A stretch of DNA of 64,000 nt from KBS50 sp042434095 (GCF_042434095.1 NZ_JBHLUE010000004.1:558001-622000), one strand, 5' to 3'; counted from the first letter of the stretch, positions 17,868-26,707 are shown. The notes: generated by a model from the sequence alone, not told the origin. A program made the numbers and translations.

Positions 17868-18902
17868 ATGAGCCCGGTGATCGACATCGCCGGCCTGCGC
17901 AAAACGTTCCGGAGCGTCCGCCGGGGTCACCGGCTGGCCCTCGACGGGCTCGATCTCACCGTCGAGGCGGGCCAGGTGCACGGCTTCCTCGGGCCCAACG
18001 GCTCGGGCAAGACCACCACCCTGCGCGCGCTGCTCGGGCTGGTCCGGGCCGACGCGGGCCGGCTGCGGATCCTCGGGGAGCCGGCCCCGGACCGGCTCGG
18101 CGCGGTGAGCTCGCGGTTCGGGGCCATCGTGGAGAGTCCGCAGTTCTTCGGCAACTTCACCGGCCGCAAGACGCTGCAGCTGCTCGCCACGGCCGGCGGC
18201 GTGCCGCGCGCGCGGGTGGACGAGGTGCTCGAGCGGGTCGGTCTGGACGGCCGGGGCGACGATCGGGTCCGGGCCTACTCGCTGGGCATGCGGCAGCGGC
18301 TCGCGGTGGCCTCCGCCCTGCTGAAGCGCCCCGAGCTGCTGATCCTGGACGAGCCGGCGAACGGCCTGGATCCGGCCGGCATCCGCCAGATGCGCGACCT
18401 GATGCGCGGGCTGGCCGCCGACGGCGTCACCGTGCTGGTGTCCAGCCACATCCTCGGTGAGATCCAGCAGGTGTGTGACTGGGTGACGATCATCTCCCGG
18501 GGCCGGCGGGTGACGTACGGGCCGGTGGCCGAGGTGCTCGCGGGCCACGGCCGGGACGAATACCTGGTACGGGTGGCCGAGCCGACCCGCGCCGTCGAGG
18601 TCCTCGGGGCGGCCGGCCTGCCGGTCGAGGCGCGCGGCGACCACCTCGTGGTGGCCGAGGTCCACGATCCCGGTGACCTGACCCGGCTGCTCGGCGAGCA
18701 GGGGCTGTGGGTGACCGAGCTGACGCCGTTGACGCCCGACCTGGAGAGCGTCTTCCTCGAGCTGACCGGCGCGCCGGCCACCCCCGACGGTCCGCGCCCG
18801 GTGGACGAGGCCGGCCGGCGCGGCGGCGACCGCGACGGCGACGGCGACGGGCTGATCGACCTGGGCGCCGTGTCCTGGGGCGACCCGGCGGTGTCGCGAT
18901 GA
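17868..18902 (+). CDS. ABC transporter ATP-binding protein (BcrA-like)
   Basis: 344 residues. Walker A GPNGSGKTTT, signature YSLGMRQRL, Walker B LLILDEPANGLDPAG and switch VLVSSHILGEIQQ are present, as in bacitracin/lantibiotic-export ATPases. AGGAGG lies 6 bases before ATG 17868. The C-terminus carries an acidic stretch (GGDRDGDGDGLIDLG) that looks like a Ca-binding loop but may only be linker. It overlaps the permease start by ATGA, giving an ABC-permease-DUF952 operon. Divergent from the ATPase at 16913. Confidence 0.92.
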   Translation: MSPVIDIAGLRKTFRSVRRGHRLALDGLDLTVEAGQVHGFLGPNGSGKTTTLRALLGLVRADAGRLRILGEPAPDRLGAVSSRFGAIVESPQFFGNFTGRKTLQLLATAGGVPRARVDEVLERVGLDGRGDDRVRAYSLGMRQRLAVASALLKRPELLILDEPANGLDPAGIRQMRDLMRGLAADGVTVLVSSHILGEIQQVCDWVTIISRGRRVTYGPVAEVLAGHGRDEYLVRVAEPTRAVEVLGAAGLPVEARGDHLVVAEVHDPGDLTRLLGEQGLWVTELTPLTPDLESVFLELTGAPATPDGPRPVDEAGRRGGDRDGDGDGLIDLGAVSWGDPAVSR

Positions 18903-19870
18903 TGCTGGCACGCGCCGAACTGGACCGGCTGGCCGCCCGCGGCTTCGTCCGGCTCATGCTGGTGGTGCTGCTCGGGGCGTTCGGGGTCACCCTCGCCACC
19001 ACGGCGCTCAACTCGCACCGGCCCGGGCAGGGCGAGGTGACGGCGGCCGTCCAGCGGATCGACCAGGCCTTCTACCAGGCACAGCAGCGGTACGCCGAGT
19101 GCGTGTGGAACCGGTCGCGCGGCGAGAGCCTGGACTACCCGGTCAACTGCGACGACCTGCTGCCGGCCCGGGACCGGCTCTCCGATCACCTGGCCTCGGT
19201 GTTCGTGTTCGCCGAGCAGATCCGGCCGCTGGCGTACTTCCTCGTGGCCTTCCTGGTGCTGTTCGGCTTCCTGGTGGGCGCCTCCTCGGTCGGCGCCGAG
19301 CTGGCCACCGGCGGCATGACGAACCTGCTGTTGTGGCGGCCGAACCGCACGGCGGTGCTGGGCGTCAAGCTCGGGACCGTGCTGGGCGCCACGGCGGCGC
19401 TGTCGGTGCTGGCCTCGGCGGGCTATCTCGGCGCGTTCTGGCTGGTCGCCCGCACCACGGGCCTGGTCGGCACGCCGACGACCGGCTTCTGGACCGACCT
19501 GGCCGGGCTGCTCGGTCGGGGCCTCGGGCTGGTCCTCATCGCCACGGCGCTCGGCTTCGCCATCGCGGCCCTCGGCCGGCACACCGCCGCGGCGCTCGGG
19601 GTGGCCGCCGGATACGCCGTGGTCTGGGAGGGCGGCATCCGGGTGGTGATGGAGATCAGCGAGTTCCGCGGTTCCGAATACTGGATGTTCTCCACCTACC
19701 TGGTCGCCTGGCTGCGCGGCAAGCTCGTGCTGATCGACAGCGGCCCCTGCGTCGGCTGCCCGCGGCTGCACACCGTGTACGCCACCCAGGCCCTGCTGGT
19801 GCTGCTCACGGTGGCCGTGGCTGGCGTGGCGGCCGCCTTCGCCACCTTCCGCCGCCGGGACCTGACATGA
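18899..19870 (+). CDS. ABC-2 type permease
   Basis: 323 residues with six predicted membrane helices: one at the N-terminus (LMLVVLLGAFGVTLATTAL), an extracellular loop of ~80 residues with paired cysteines (YAECVWN and VNCDDL), five more helices (LAYFLVAFLVLFGFLVGASSVG onward), and a second Cys pair near the C-terminus (PCVGCPRL). Partner of the preceding ATPase. Substrate unknown. Two ATG codons in tandem at 18899/18902; the first gives the ATGA overlap. Confidence 0.9.
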   Translation: MMLARAELDRLAARGFVRLMLVVLLGAFGVTLATTALNSHRPGQGEVTAAVQRIDQAFYQAQQRYAECVWNRSRGESLDYPVNCDDLLPARDRLSDHLASVFVFAEQIRPLAYFLVAFLVLFGFLVGASSVGAELATGGMTNLLLWRPNRTAVLGVKLGTVLGATAALSVLASAGYLGAFWLVARTTGLVGTPTTGFWTDLAGLLGRGLGLVLIATALGFAIAALGRHTAAALGVAAGYAVVWEGGIRVVMEISEFRGSEYWMFSTYLVAWLRGKLVLIDSGPCVGCPRLHTVYATQALLVLLTVAVAGVAAAFATFRRRDLT

Positions 19871-20238
19871 GCAGCGAGCGCGGCGGGGAGCCGGTCTACA
19901 AGCTGCTGGCCGCCGCCGAGTGGGCGGCGGCCCGGGCGGCCGGCCGGTACGACGGTTCGGCGGTGGACCGCCGCGACGGGTTCGTGCACTTCTCCACCGC
20001 GGGCCAGCTGGTGGAGACGGCGGCCCGGCACTTCACCGGGCAGACCAGTCTGGTCCTGCTGGCGGTCGACCCCGACCGGCTCGGCGCGGCGCTCCGCTGG
20101 GAGCCGTCGCGCGGCGGCGCGCTCTTCCCGCACCTGTACGGGCCGATGCCGCTGGCCGCGGTGCTCGACGAACGACCCGTACCGGAGGACGTGCCGGTGG
20201 CCGACGCGGTGGCCGCGCTGCTCGACCGCCCGCGGTGA
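19867..20238 (+). CDS. DUF952 domain protein
   Basis: 123 residues, full-length for the family. Motifs seen: YKLLAAAEWAAARAAGRYDGSAVDRRDGFVHFS, TAGQLVETAARHF, LVLLAVDPDRLG and WEPSRGGALFPHLYGPMPL. These are the hallmark blocks of DUF952 (PF06108), small cytosolic proteins of unknown function with a suspected glutathione-S-transferase-like or ADP-ribosyl-transferase-like fold. It starts on the permease stop (ATGA), so it is translated with the exporter operon. Confidence 0.9.
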   Translation: MSSERGGEPVYKLLAAAEWAAARAAGRYDGSAVDRRDGFVHFSTAGQLVETAARHFTGQTSLVLLAVDPDRLGAALRWEPSRGGALFPHLYGPMPLAAVLDERPVPEDVPVADAVAALLDRPR

Positions 20239-20267
20239 TCGGGTACGGGACACGTCGCCCGCGGCGA

Positions 20268-21086
20268 TCAGGAGCGGGAATATTCGGCGGCCCGGCCGAT
20301 CTGCTCGGCGGTGGGGCGTACCCCGGTGTAGAGCGCGAACTGCTCGGCCGCCTGCAACGCGATCACCTCGGCCCCGGTGATCACCCGGCGGCCGGCGGCG
20401 CGCGCCCGGCGGATCAGCGGCGTCTCGGCGGGCATGGCCACCACGTCGAAGACGGTGTCGGCCGCGTCCGCCACCTCCCCGGGCACCGGCAGGTCCCTGG
20501 CGGCCGGACCGCCGGCCATGCCGACCGGCGTGGCGTTCACCAGCAGGGCCGGCCGGTCCGCGCCGAGGTCGGGCCGCCAGGCGTAGCCGTACCGTTCGGC
20601 GAGCGCCCGCCCGGTCCGCTCGTTGCGGGCCACCACCGTGCCGGCGGGGAAGCCGGCGTCGCGCAGCGCCGCCACCACGGCCTTGGCCATCCCGCCGCTG
20701 CCGAGCACGGCCACGGCGCCGGAGACCGGGACGCCGTGCTGCTTGAGCAGGGCGCCGACGGCCAGATAGTCGGTGTTGTACGCCCGCAGCCGCCCGTCGG
20801 TGTTCACTATGGTGTTGACCGAGTCGATCGCCGCGGCGGACGGATCCAGCTCGTCGACCAGCGGGATGACCGCCTCCTTGTACGGCATCGAGACGCCGCA
20901 GCCGCGGATCCCCAGCGCCCGGATCCCGGTGACCGCGCCGGCGAGGTCGTCGGTGGTGCACGCCTTGTAGACGAAGTCGAGGCCGAGCTCGTCGTACAGG
21001 TGGTTGTGGAACCGGGTGCCGATGTTGCTCGGCCGGCCGGCCAGCGAGATGCACAGCCGGGTGTCCTTGCTCAGCTGTCGGGTCAT
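20268..21086 (-). CDS. Shikimate 5-dehydrogenase-like protein, atypical substrate site
   Basis: 272 residues, the usual AroE length. Visible: catalytic lysine in GVSMPYKEAV, NTIVNTDGRLRAYNTDY with the Asp partner, and the dinucleotide site VAVLGSGGMAKAV. The N-terminal motif that holds the shikimate carboxylate (SxS in HSxSP) is replaced by SNIGT, so both serines are gone. The chemistry (NAD(P)-dependent reduction of a cyclic hydroxy-ketone) is probably kept but the substrate may differ. No other aro gene is nearby. A second, canonical AroE is expected elsewhere in the genome. Confidence 0.85.
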   Translation of the reverse strand: MTRQLSKDTRLCISLAGRPSNIGTRFHNHLYDELGLDFVYKACTTDDLAGAVTGIRALGIRGCGVSMPYKEAVIPLVDELDPSAAAIDSVNTIVNTDGRLRAYNTDYLAVGALLKQHGVPVSGAVAVLGSGGMAKAVVAALRDAGFPAGTVVARNERTGRALAERYGYAWRPDLGADRPALLVNATPVGMAGGPAARDLPVPGEVADAADTVFDVVAMPAETPLIRRARAAGRRVITGAEVIALQAAEQFALYTGVRPTAEQIGRAAEYSRS

Positions 21087-21088
21087 GG

Positions 21089-21140
21089 AAGGAAGGGCCC
21101 CTTGTTATCGCCTTTTGTATAGCAAGGGTCCCTTCCTAAC
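21089..21140. repeat. 52-bp palindromic element, copy C (inverted orientation)
   Basis: Reverse complement of the other copies: plus strand begins AAGGAAGGGCCCC and ends CCTTCCTAAC. It lies 15 bp past the ROK stop and two bases before the start codon region of the shikimate dehydrogenase-like gene. The stem reads CTTG/CAAG where A and D read CTTC/GAAG, a compensatory change. Its 5'-untranslated position for the next gene also allows attenuation. Confidence 0.9.
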
Positions 21141-21155
21141 ACGGACGGGCGCGGG

Positions 21156-22331
21156 TCAGCCGAGGGTCGACCCGAAGACCTCGTCCCGGACCGCGTCCAG
21201 GGCGGTGGCCAGCGCGCCGCGCAGCACCGGCTCGTCGGGCACCGCGGTCACCACGACCCGCGGCGACACCGGGGTGATGGCCGCGACCTCGTGCCGGATC
21301 CGGTCCGCCAGCGCGTCCCCGCCGGCCTGCCCGACCTCGCCGGCCAGCACGACCAGCGGCGGGTCCAGCACCACGCAGGTGGCCGCCACCCCGAGCGCGA
21401 GCCGGCGGGCCACCTCGTCCAGCACCGGCCCACCGGCCGTGCCGGCCGCCACCGCGGCCCGGATGGCCGCCTCCGCCGACCCGCCCCGGAAGCCGTGCTC
21501 GCGGGCCACCGCCCGCAGCGACTCCGCGCCGGCCAGCTGGCCGAACGGCGGCTTCGCCCGCCGGGGATCCCGCGGTACGGGCGCGCCGGGCACCGGCAGG
21601 TAACCGATCTCCCCCGCCGCCCCGGTGCTGCCGTGGTGCAGCCGGCCGCCCAGCACGATGGCCAGCCCGACGCCCCCGCCGGCCCAGAGCAGCACGAAGT
21701 CGTCCACGTCCCGGGCCGCGCCGGACTGGGCCTCGGCCACGGCCGCGAGGTTCACGTCGTTCTCGAACACCACCGGCGTACGCAGGTCCTCCCGCAACGC
21801 CGCCAGCAGGCCGCGGTGCCAGCGCGGCAGGTTGAACGCGAACGTGATGTCGCCGGTGGCCGGGTCCACCAGGCCGGGCGTGCCGAGCACCACCCGGCGC
21901 ACGGTGGCCAGCTGCGCCTGCGCGCTGCCGGCCGCCTGCACCACCGCGTTGTGCACCACCCCCACCGGGTCGTCGGTGTCCCCGGTGGACTGCTCGACCC
22001 GCCCCACGACGGCGCCCGCCAGGTCGGCGCAGACCGCCACCACCCGGTCCGGACCGACGTCCACGCCCACCACGTGCGCGCTGCCGGCCCGGACGGCGTA
22101 CAGCTGGGCGTTCGGGCCCCGGCCGCCGGCCTGCTCGCCGACCCGGCTCACCAGGCCGCGCTCCTCCAGCCGTTCCACCAGCTGGGACGCGGTGACCTTG
22201 GACAGCCCGGTCAGCTCCCCGAGCTGGGCCCGGGTGAGCGGACCGCGGGCGAGCAGCAGCTCGAGCGCGGCCCGGTCGTTGAGGGCGCGCAACAGTCGGG
22301 GCGTGCCGGGGAGACGTCGGGCGGCGGTCAT
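21156..22331 (-). CDS. ROK-family transcriptional repressor
   Basis: 391 residues. N-terminal winged helix-turn-helix (LLARGPLTRAQLGELTGLSKVTASQLVERLEERGLV) followed by the sugar-kinase-like ROK fold (VVGVDVGPDRVVAVCADL, FENDVNLAA, GLAIVLGGRLHHGSTGAAGEIG). The CxCGxxGCxE zinc cluster typical of NagC/Mlc is absent, so effector binding may be zinc-independent. It is divergent from the NagZ-type glycosidase gene and an inverted repeat sits between them. Likely represses itself and nagZ in response to an amino sugar or related ligand (inference). Confidence 0.92.
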   Translation of the reverse strand: MTAARRLPGTPRLLRALNDRAALELLLARGPLTRAQLGELTGLSKVTASQLVERLEERGLVSRVGEQAGGRGPNAQLYAVRAGSAHVVGVDVGPDRVVAVCADLAGAVVGRVEQSTGDTDDPVGVVHNAVVQAAGSAQAQLATVRRVVLGTPGLVDPATGDITFAFNLPRWHRGLLAALREDLRTPVVFENDVNLAAVAEAQSGAARDVDDFVLLWAGGGVGLAIVLGGRLHHGSTGAAGEIGYLPVPGAPVPRDPRRAKPPFGQLAGAESLRAVAREHGFRGGSAEAAIRAAVAAGTAGGPVLDEVARRLALGVAATCVVLDPPLVVLAGEVGQAGGDALADRIRHEVAAITPVSPRVVVTAVPDEPVLRGALATALDAVRDEVFGSTLG

Positions 22332-22345
22332 GTGCCAGGTCCTCT

Positions 22346-22373
22346 ATTGTCAGGAAACTTTACTACTGATAAT
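22346..22373. promoter_or_regulatory. Candidate ROK operator
   Basis: 28-bp interrupted palindrome, ATTGTCAG and CTGATAAT arms around GAAACTTTACTA. Located 15 bp upstream of the ROK start and 134 bp before the nagZ start. The AT-rich core (AAACTTTAC) stands out in this 74 percent GC DNA and resembles sites known upstream of ROK-regulated sugar genes in actinobacteria. Confidence 0.7.
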
Positions 22374-22507
22374 CAGGCCGTACGGGGTAGCCGTAGCGTA
22401 GTGGCCCGAGGGCCGTCGGGCGCTCGGCCACCCGGCAGGGTTAGCTGGAGAGACGGGCCTTTCCGGTGCGACACTCGGACCGGAGAGGTGTCATGAGGGG
22501 AGACACC

Positions 22508-24001
22508 GTGGGGATCGATCCCGGACTGCGCCGGCTGGCGCTGCGTACGCTGCTGGCGGCCTTCACCGGCACCGAGCCGCCGGCCTGGGCGCTCGACCTG
22601 ACCGCTGAGGGGCTGGCCGGGTTCACCCTGTTCGGGCGCAACGTCGCCGAACCCGGCCAGCTCGCCCGGTGCACCGCGGCGCTGCGGGCCGCGCGCCCCG
22701 ACGTGCTCATCGCCATCGATGAGGAGGGCGGGGACGTCACCCGGCTCGCGCACGCGGTCGGCAGCCCCTACCCCGGCAACGCGGCGCTGGGCGCCGTGGA
22801 CGACGTGGCCGTCACCGAACGGGTCTACCGGGCCATCGGCACGGAGCTGGCCGGCCTCGGCGTCTCGGTGGACTTCGCGCCCACGGTGGACGTCAACACG
22901 GCCGACGACAACCCGATCATCGGCACCCGGTCGTTCGGCGCCGACCCCGCCCGGGTGGCCGCGCACGCGGCCGCGGCCGTGGCCGGCCTGCAGTCGACCG
23001 GCGTGGTGGCCTGCGCCAAGCACTTCCCGGGCCACGGCGCCACGGTGGCCGACTCGCACCACGAGCTGCCGACCGTGGACGTACCGGCCGAGGTGCTCCG
23101 GCGGCGCGACCTGCCGCCGTTCGCGGCCGTGATCGGCGCGGGCGCCCGGGCCATCATGACCGCGCACATCCGGGTGCCGGCGCTGACCGGCGACCTGCCC
23201 GCCACCTTCAGCCGGGCCGTCCTGCACGACCTGCTGCGCACCGAGTACGGCTTCGCCGGCGCGGTGGTCACCGACGCCCTGGAGATGAAGGGCGCCTCGG
23301 TGGCCGCCGGTGGGATCGCCCCGGCCGCCGTCCGGGCCCTGGCCGCCGGGGCCGACCTGCTGTGCATCGGCTCCGACGTCGACGCCGAGCTGGTGGCCCG
23401 GGTGGCCGACGAGATCGCGGCGGCCGTGCGCGACGGGCGGCTGGCCGAGGCCCGGCTGGCGGAGGCGGTCGACCGGGCCGCCGCGCTGGCGGCCTGGACC
23501 GGCGCTGCCGGGGCGCAGCCGGCGCCGGGGTTGCCCCGGTCCGTCACCCGGCCGGCGCCCGAGCCGGTCGACGACCACCTCGGGTACGCCACGGCCCGCC
23601 GGGCCGTCCGGGTGGAGGGCGTGCTCACCGGCCTGGAGAAGCCGCTGGTGGTGCAGGTCGGCGCCACCTCGACCATGGCCGAGGGACGGGTGCCGTGGGG
23701 CCTTGGCCCGCACCTGCCCGGCGCCGAGGTGCACCTGGTGGCGGCGGCCGACGCCGACCCGGCGGCGCTGCGGGAGCTGGCCGGCGACCGGCCGATCGTG
23801 CTGGTGGGCCGGCACCTGCACCGGCTCACCGGCGCGCGCGAGCTGGTCGAGAACCTCGCCGCCACGCACCCGGTGACCGTGGTGGAGATGGGTTGGCCGT
23901 CGTCCTGGCGGCCGGTCGGGGCGCGCGCGTTCATCACCACGTACGGCGCCAGCTTCGCCAACGGCAGGGCCGCGGCCGAGGCGCTCGGCCTGGCGGGCTG
24001 A
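22508..24001 (+). CDS. nagZ: Beta-N-acetylhexosaminidase, GH3 (NagZ type)
   Basis: 497 residues. GH3 core: LFGRN, IAIDEEGGDVTRLA, KHFPGHGATVADSHHELP (the NagZ His-Asp general-acid dyad) and the nucleophile Asp in VVTDALEMKG. A C-terminal domain of ~170 residues follows. It should remove N-acetylglucosamine from muropeptides in cell-wall recycling, or act as an exo-hexosaminidase or phosphorylase. No signal peptide, so cytoplasmic. GTG 22508 is chosen with GAGGGGAGA upstream; 22466 is a possible longer start. Confidence 0.92.
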   Translation: MGIDPGLRRLALRTLLAAFTGTEPPAWALDLTAEGLAGFTLFGRNVAEPGQLARCTAALRAARPDVLIAIDEEGGDVTRLAHAVGSPYPGNAALGAVDDVAVTERVYRAIGTELAGLGVSVDFAPTVDVNTADDNPIIGTRSFGADPARVAAHAAAAVAGLQSTGVVACAKHFPGHGATVADSHHELPTVDVPAEVLRRRDLPPFAAVIGAGARAIMTAHIRVPALTGDLPATFSRAVLHDLLRTEYGFAGAVVTDALEMKGASVAAGGIAPAAVRALAAGADLLCIGSDVDAELVARVADEIAAAVRDGRLAEARLAEAVDRAAALAAWTGAAGAQPAPGLPRSVTRPAPEPVDDHLGYATARRAVRVEGVLTGLEKPLVVQVGATSTMAEGRVPWGLGPHLPGAEVHLVAAADADPAALRELAGDRPIVLVGRHLHRLTGARELVENLAATHPVTVVEMGWPSSWRPVGARAFITTYGASFANGRAAAEALGLAG

Positions 24002-24283
24002 CTCGCGAGTCGATGACCGTACGTAGTGCCTGGTGCCGTCCCCCACCCGCCCCCACCGCCGTCGGCGATCGCGAAGCCGCTGGTGGTGACCCTCGAAAGA
24101 GTAATTGGGGCGCGGCTTCTTGAAAGCCGGGCCGCACATACGTAGCGTTACCGGTGCGACGGGGGATCGGGCAGCGGCGCTGCCGATCTCCCCGGACGTA
24201 CCACCCGTTCCGCACCGCCGACCAGCCGGTCCGTGACCGCGCCGGCCTGACGTCGGCGTGCCCCGTCGTGGCCTGGGGATGGA

Positions 24284-24318
24284 CGCGGACCGTGGACCCG
24301 ACGGGTCCACGGTCCGCG
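24284..24318. terminator. Perfect 16-bp stem hairpin terminator
   Basis: CGCGGACCGTGGACCC and its exact complement separated by three bases. Lies between convergent nagZ and the dicarboxylate symporter gene; no U-tract, as is usual for terminators in high-GC actinobacteria. Confidence 0.75.
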
Positions 24319-24329
24319 GGACACCTACC

Positions 24330-24447
24330 GCCGGAGCGCAGCCGGCGCCGGGGTTTGGCGCAGGCGAGCACCGGCCCGCCAGCCGGCCGCCGGAGCGCAG
24401 CCGGAGCCGGGGTTTGGCGCAGGCGAGCACCGGCCCGCCAGCCAGCC
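24330..24447. repeat. 59-bp tandem duplication
   Basis: Two 59-bp units (24330-24388, 24389-24447) differing at about two positions, ending 10 bp before the symporter stop codon. Each contains GGGGTTTGGCGCAGGCGAGC. No coding role. Confidence 0.85.
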
Positions 24448-24456
24448 GGCCGCCGG

Positions 24457-25962
24457 TCAGCGCTGGGTGGGCAGATCCGGCGCGGCGGCCGACCGGGCCT
24501 GCACGTCGGTGCCGTCCACCGGCCGCCCGGCCGGGTCCACCTCGACATCGCGGCGGGCCGCGTCACCCTCCCCGGCATCGCGGCGGGCGGCGGCGTCCTC
24601 CCCGGCCGCCTGGTGCCGGTCGTCGAGCATGGTGCTCTCGTCGAACGGGTCCCGCCCGGCCAGCACCGCGACCGTCCGCTCCCGGTCGATCTGGCCGGTC
24701 CAGGTGCCGACCAGCACGGTGGCCACCGCGTTGCCGGCGAAGTTGGTCAACGCCCGGGCCTCGGACATGAACCGGTCGATGCCCACGATGAGCCCGACCC
24801 CGTCCACCAGGTCCGGCCGGTGGCTCTGCAGCCCGCCGGCGAGCGTCGCCAGGCCGGCGCCGGTCACCCCGGCCGCGCCCTTGGAGGCCAGGATCATGAA
24901 CAGCAGCAGCGAGACCTGCTCGCCCACCGACAGCGGCTTGCCCATCGCGTCGGCGATGAACAGCGAGGCCATCGTCAGGTAGATGGCGGTTCCGTCGAGG
25001 TTGAAGGAGTACCCGGTGGGGACCGTGATGCCCACGACGGTCCGGTCCACGCCGGCGTGCTGCATCTTGGCGATCAGCCGGGGCAGGGCGGACTCGGACG
25101 AGGAGGTGGAGAGGATGAGCAGGAACTCCCGGCCCAAATAGGCGAGCAGCTTGAAGATCGAGATCCGGGCGACGAACCAGAGCAGCGCGCCGAGCACCAC
25201 GAAGACGAAGATGAGGCAGGTGGCGTAGAAGCCCAGCATCACCTGGAGCAGGCTCTTCAGCGCGTTCACGCCGGTGGCGCCGACCACCGCGGCCATCGCG
25301 CCGAAGGCGCCGATCGGGGCCACCCACATGATCATCGCGAGCACCTTGAAGACCACCCGCTGCAGGGCCGCGATCGCGTTGATCACCGGCTCACCGCGCG
25401 AGCCGAGGCTCTGCACCGCGAAGCCCACCAGGAGGGCGACCAGCAGCGCCGGCAGCACGTCACCCTCGGTCAACGCGGAGAACAGCGTGCTCGGGATGAT
25501 GCCCAGCAGGAAGTCGACCGTTCCCTTGGCCTCCCCCGACGCCGCCTTCTGGCCGGCCCCGGCGAGGGCGTCGGTGAGCTGCAGGCCGGCGCCCGGGTGG
25601 ATGACGTTGCCCACCACCAAACCGATCGCCAGCGCGACGGTCGACATCACCAGGAAGTAGCCGAGCGCGAGCCCGCCCACCTTGCCGACCTGGGCGGCCC
25701 GGCGGACCGAGCCGACGCCGAGGACGATCGTGCAGAAGATCACCGGCACGATCATCATCTTGATCAGGTTGACGAAGCCCGTGCCGAGCGGCGCCAGTTT
25801 CTTGCCGAAGTCGGGGAAGAGGAAGCCGACCGCGATGCCGAGCAGGACGGCGACGATGACCGCCAGGTAGAGGTACCGGGTGCGATCCCGCCGCCGGGCG
25901 GGCGCGACGGTGTCGGCGTCATCCCCCGGTCGGGACGGGCTGGCCTCGGAGGTAGTGGACAT
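24457..25962 (-). CDS. dctA: Dicarboxylate/amino acid:cation symporter (DctA type)
   Basis: 501 residues, DAACS/SLC1 family. Seen: eight transmembrane segments with two re-entrant loops, the serine-rich hairpin motif STSSSESALPRL, the NLDGTAIYLTMASLFIADAMG motif of TM7, and the substrate/cation site in GIDRFMSEARALTNFAGNAVATV. Predicted to import C4-dicarboxylates (succinate, fumarate, malate) or acidic amino acids with Na+ or H+. The Asp/Arg at the substrate site fit DctA. N- and C-terminal tails (~30 and ~70 residues) are hydrophilic and species-specific. No sensor kinase adjacent. Confidence 0.93.
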   Translation of the reverse strand: MSTTSEASPSRPGDDADTVAPARRRDRTRYLYLAVIVAVLLGIAVGFLFPDFGKKLAPLGTGFVNLIKMMIVPVIFCTIVLGVGSVRRAAQVGKVGGLALGYFLVMSTVALAIGLVVGNVIHPGAGLQLTDALAGAGQKAASGEAKGTVDFLLGIIPSTLFSALTEGDVLPALLVALLVGFAVQSLGSRGEPVINAIAALQRVVFKVLAMIMWVAPIGAFGAMAAVVGATGVNALKSLLQVMLGFYATCLIFVFVVLGALLWFVARISIFKLLAYLGREFLLILSTSSSESALPRLIAKMQHAGVDRTVVGITVPTGYSFNLDGTAIYLTMASLFIADAMGKPLSVGEQVSLLLFMILASKGAAGVTGAGLATLAGGLQSHRPDLVDGVGLIVGIDRFMSEARALTNFAGNAVATVLVGTWTGQIDRERTVAVLAGRDPFDESTMLDDRHQAAGEDAAARRDAGEGDAARRDVEVDPAGRPVDGTDVQARSAAAPDLPTQR

Positions 25963-26017
25963 GGCCGGTCACCTTACCCCGGTGTAACCGAGGTCACATC
26001 TCACCGCGCGGGGGCGG

Positions 26018-26668
26018 TCACCCGTCCTGAGCCGGGCGGTCGCTCCCGTTCGCCGGCCGGTCGTTCCGCTCCCGCCGGGCGACTCGGACGCGCCAGACCA
26101 CCAACGCCACCACCAGCACCGCGACGGCCACCGCCGCCGTGGTGCGGCCGAGGTAGTGCTCCACCCGCCGGTACGAGTTGCCGGCCAGGTAGCCGACCAA
26201 CACCACCCCGGTGCCCCAGACCAGGCCGCCGGCCGCGTTCCAGGCCAGGAACCGCCGGTACGGCATGTGGGCCGCGCCGGCGAGCGCCGGCATCACGGCC
26301 CGGAAGAACGCGATGAATCGGCCGAGGAACACGGCCCGGCCGCCCCGCTCCGCCAGCAGCTCCTGGGCCCGGTCCAGCCGCTCGGTGTGCCGGCGCAGCG
26401 CGCGGGTGCGGGTCAGCCGCGGACCCAGCCGGCTGCCCACCTCGTACCCGATGCTGTCCCCGATGATCGCGGCGAGCACCACCAGCACGACCACCGTGGT
26501 CAGCGAGGTGTGCCCGAGGGCCGCGGTCACGCCGCCGATCAGCGCCGCCGTCTCCCCCGGCACGACGAAGCCGATGAACAGCGCGTCCTCGGCCAGCACC
26601 AGCGCGGCGACCGCCGCGTACACGAGGGGACCCGGCAGCGACACCAACCGGTCGACCAGCCCACCCAT
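26018..26668 (-). CDS. DedA family membrane protein
   Basis: 216 residues, five membrane segments. DedA/VTT motifs: FIGFVVPGETAALIGG, GDSIGYEVGSRLGPRL, and FLGRFIAFFRAVMPALAGAAHMPYRRFLAWNAAGGLVWG (the F-x-G-R-x(4-5)-R motif). Such proteins are flippases or proton-linked transporters for undecaprenyl phosphate or phosphatidylethanolamine. The C-terminal 15 residues are hydrophilic. Likely monocistronic. Confidence 0.9.
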   Translation of the reverse strand: MGGLVDRLVSLPGPLVYAAVAALVLAEDALFIGFVVPGETAALIGGVTAALGHTSLTTVVVLVVLAAIIGDSIGYEVGSRLGPRLTRTRALRRHTERLDRAQELLAERGGRAVFLGRFIAFFRAVMPALAGAAHMPYRRFLAWNAAGGLVWGTGVVLVGYLAGNSYRRVEHYLGRTTAAVAVAVLVVALVVWRVRVARRERNDRPANGSDRPAQDG

Positions 26669-26707
26669 CCCGCCACCCTACGACCCGGCCCGGCGCCGCG
26701 CTCGCGT

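Larger units (their letters stand above)
24002..24456. other. 455-bp intergenic region with hairpins and a tandem repeat
   Basis: No gene seen. It holds a GGCTT/AAGCC hairpin near 24112-24126, an imperfect ~15-bp stem at 24162-24193 (GGGGGATCGGGCAGC arm), a perfect 16-bp terminator hairpin at 24284-24318, and a 59-bp tandem duplication at 24330-24447. It separates the convergent nagZ and symporter genes. Confidence 0.7.

Noticed and set aside
22440..22464. GTTAGC...GGGCCTTTCC before nagZ as a half copy of the 52-bp element
   Set aside because: Matches in two short blocks only, no TATACA/CGATA centre. Left as a possible remnant.
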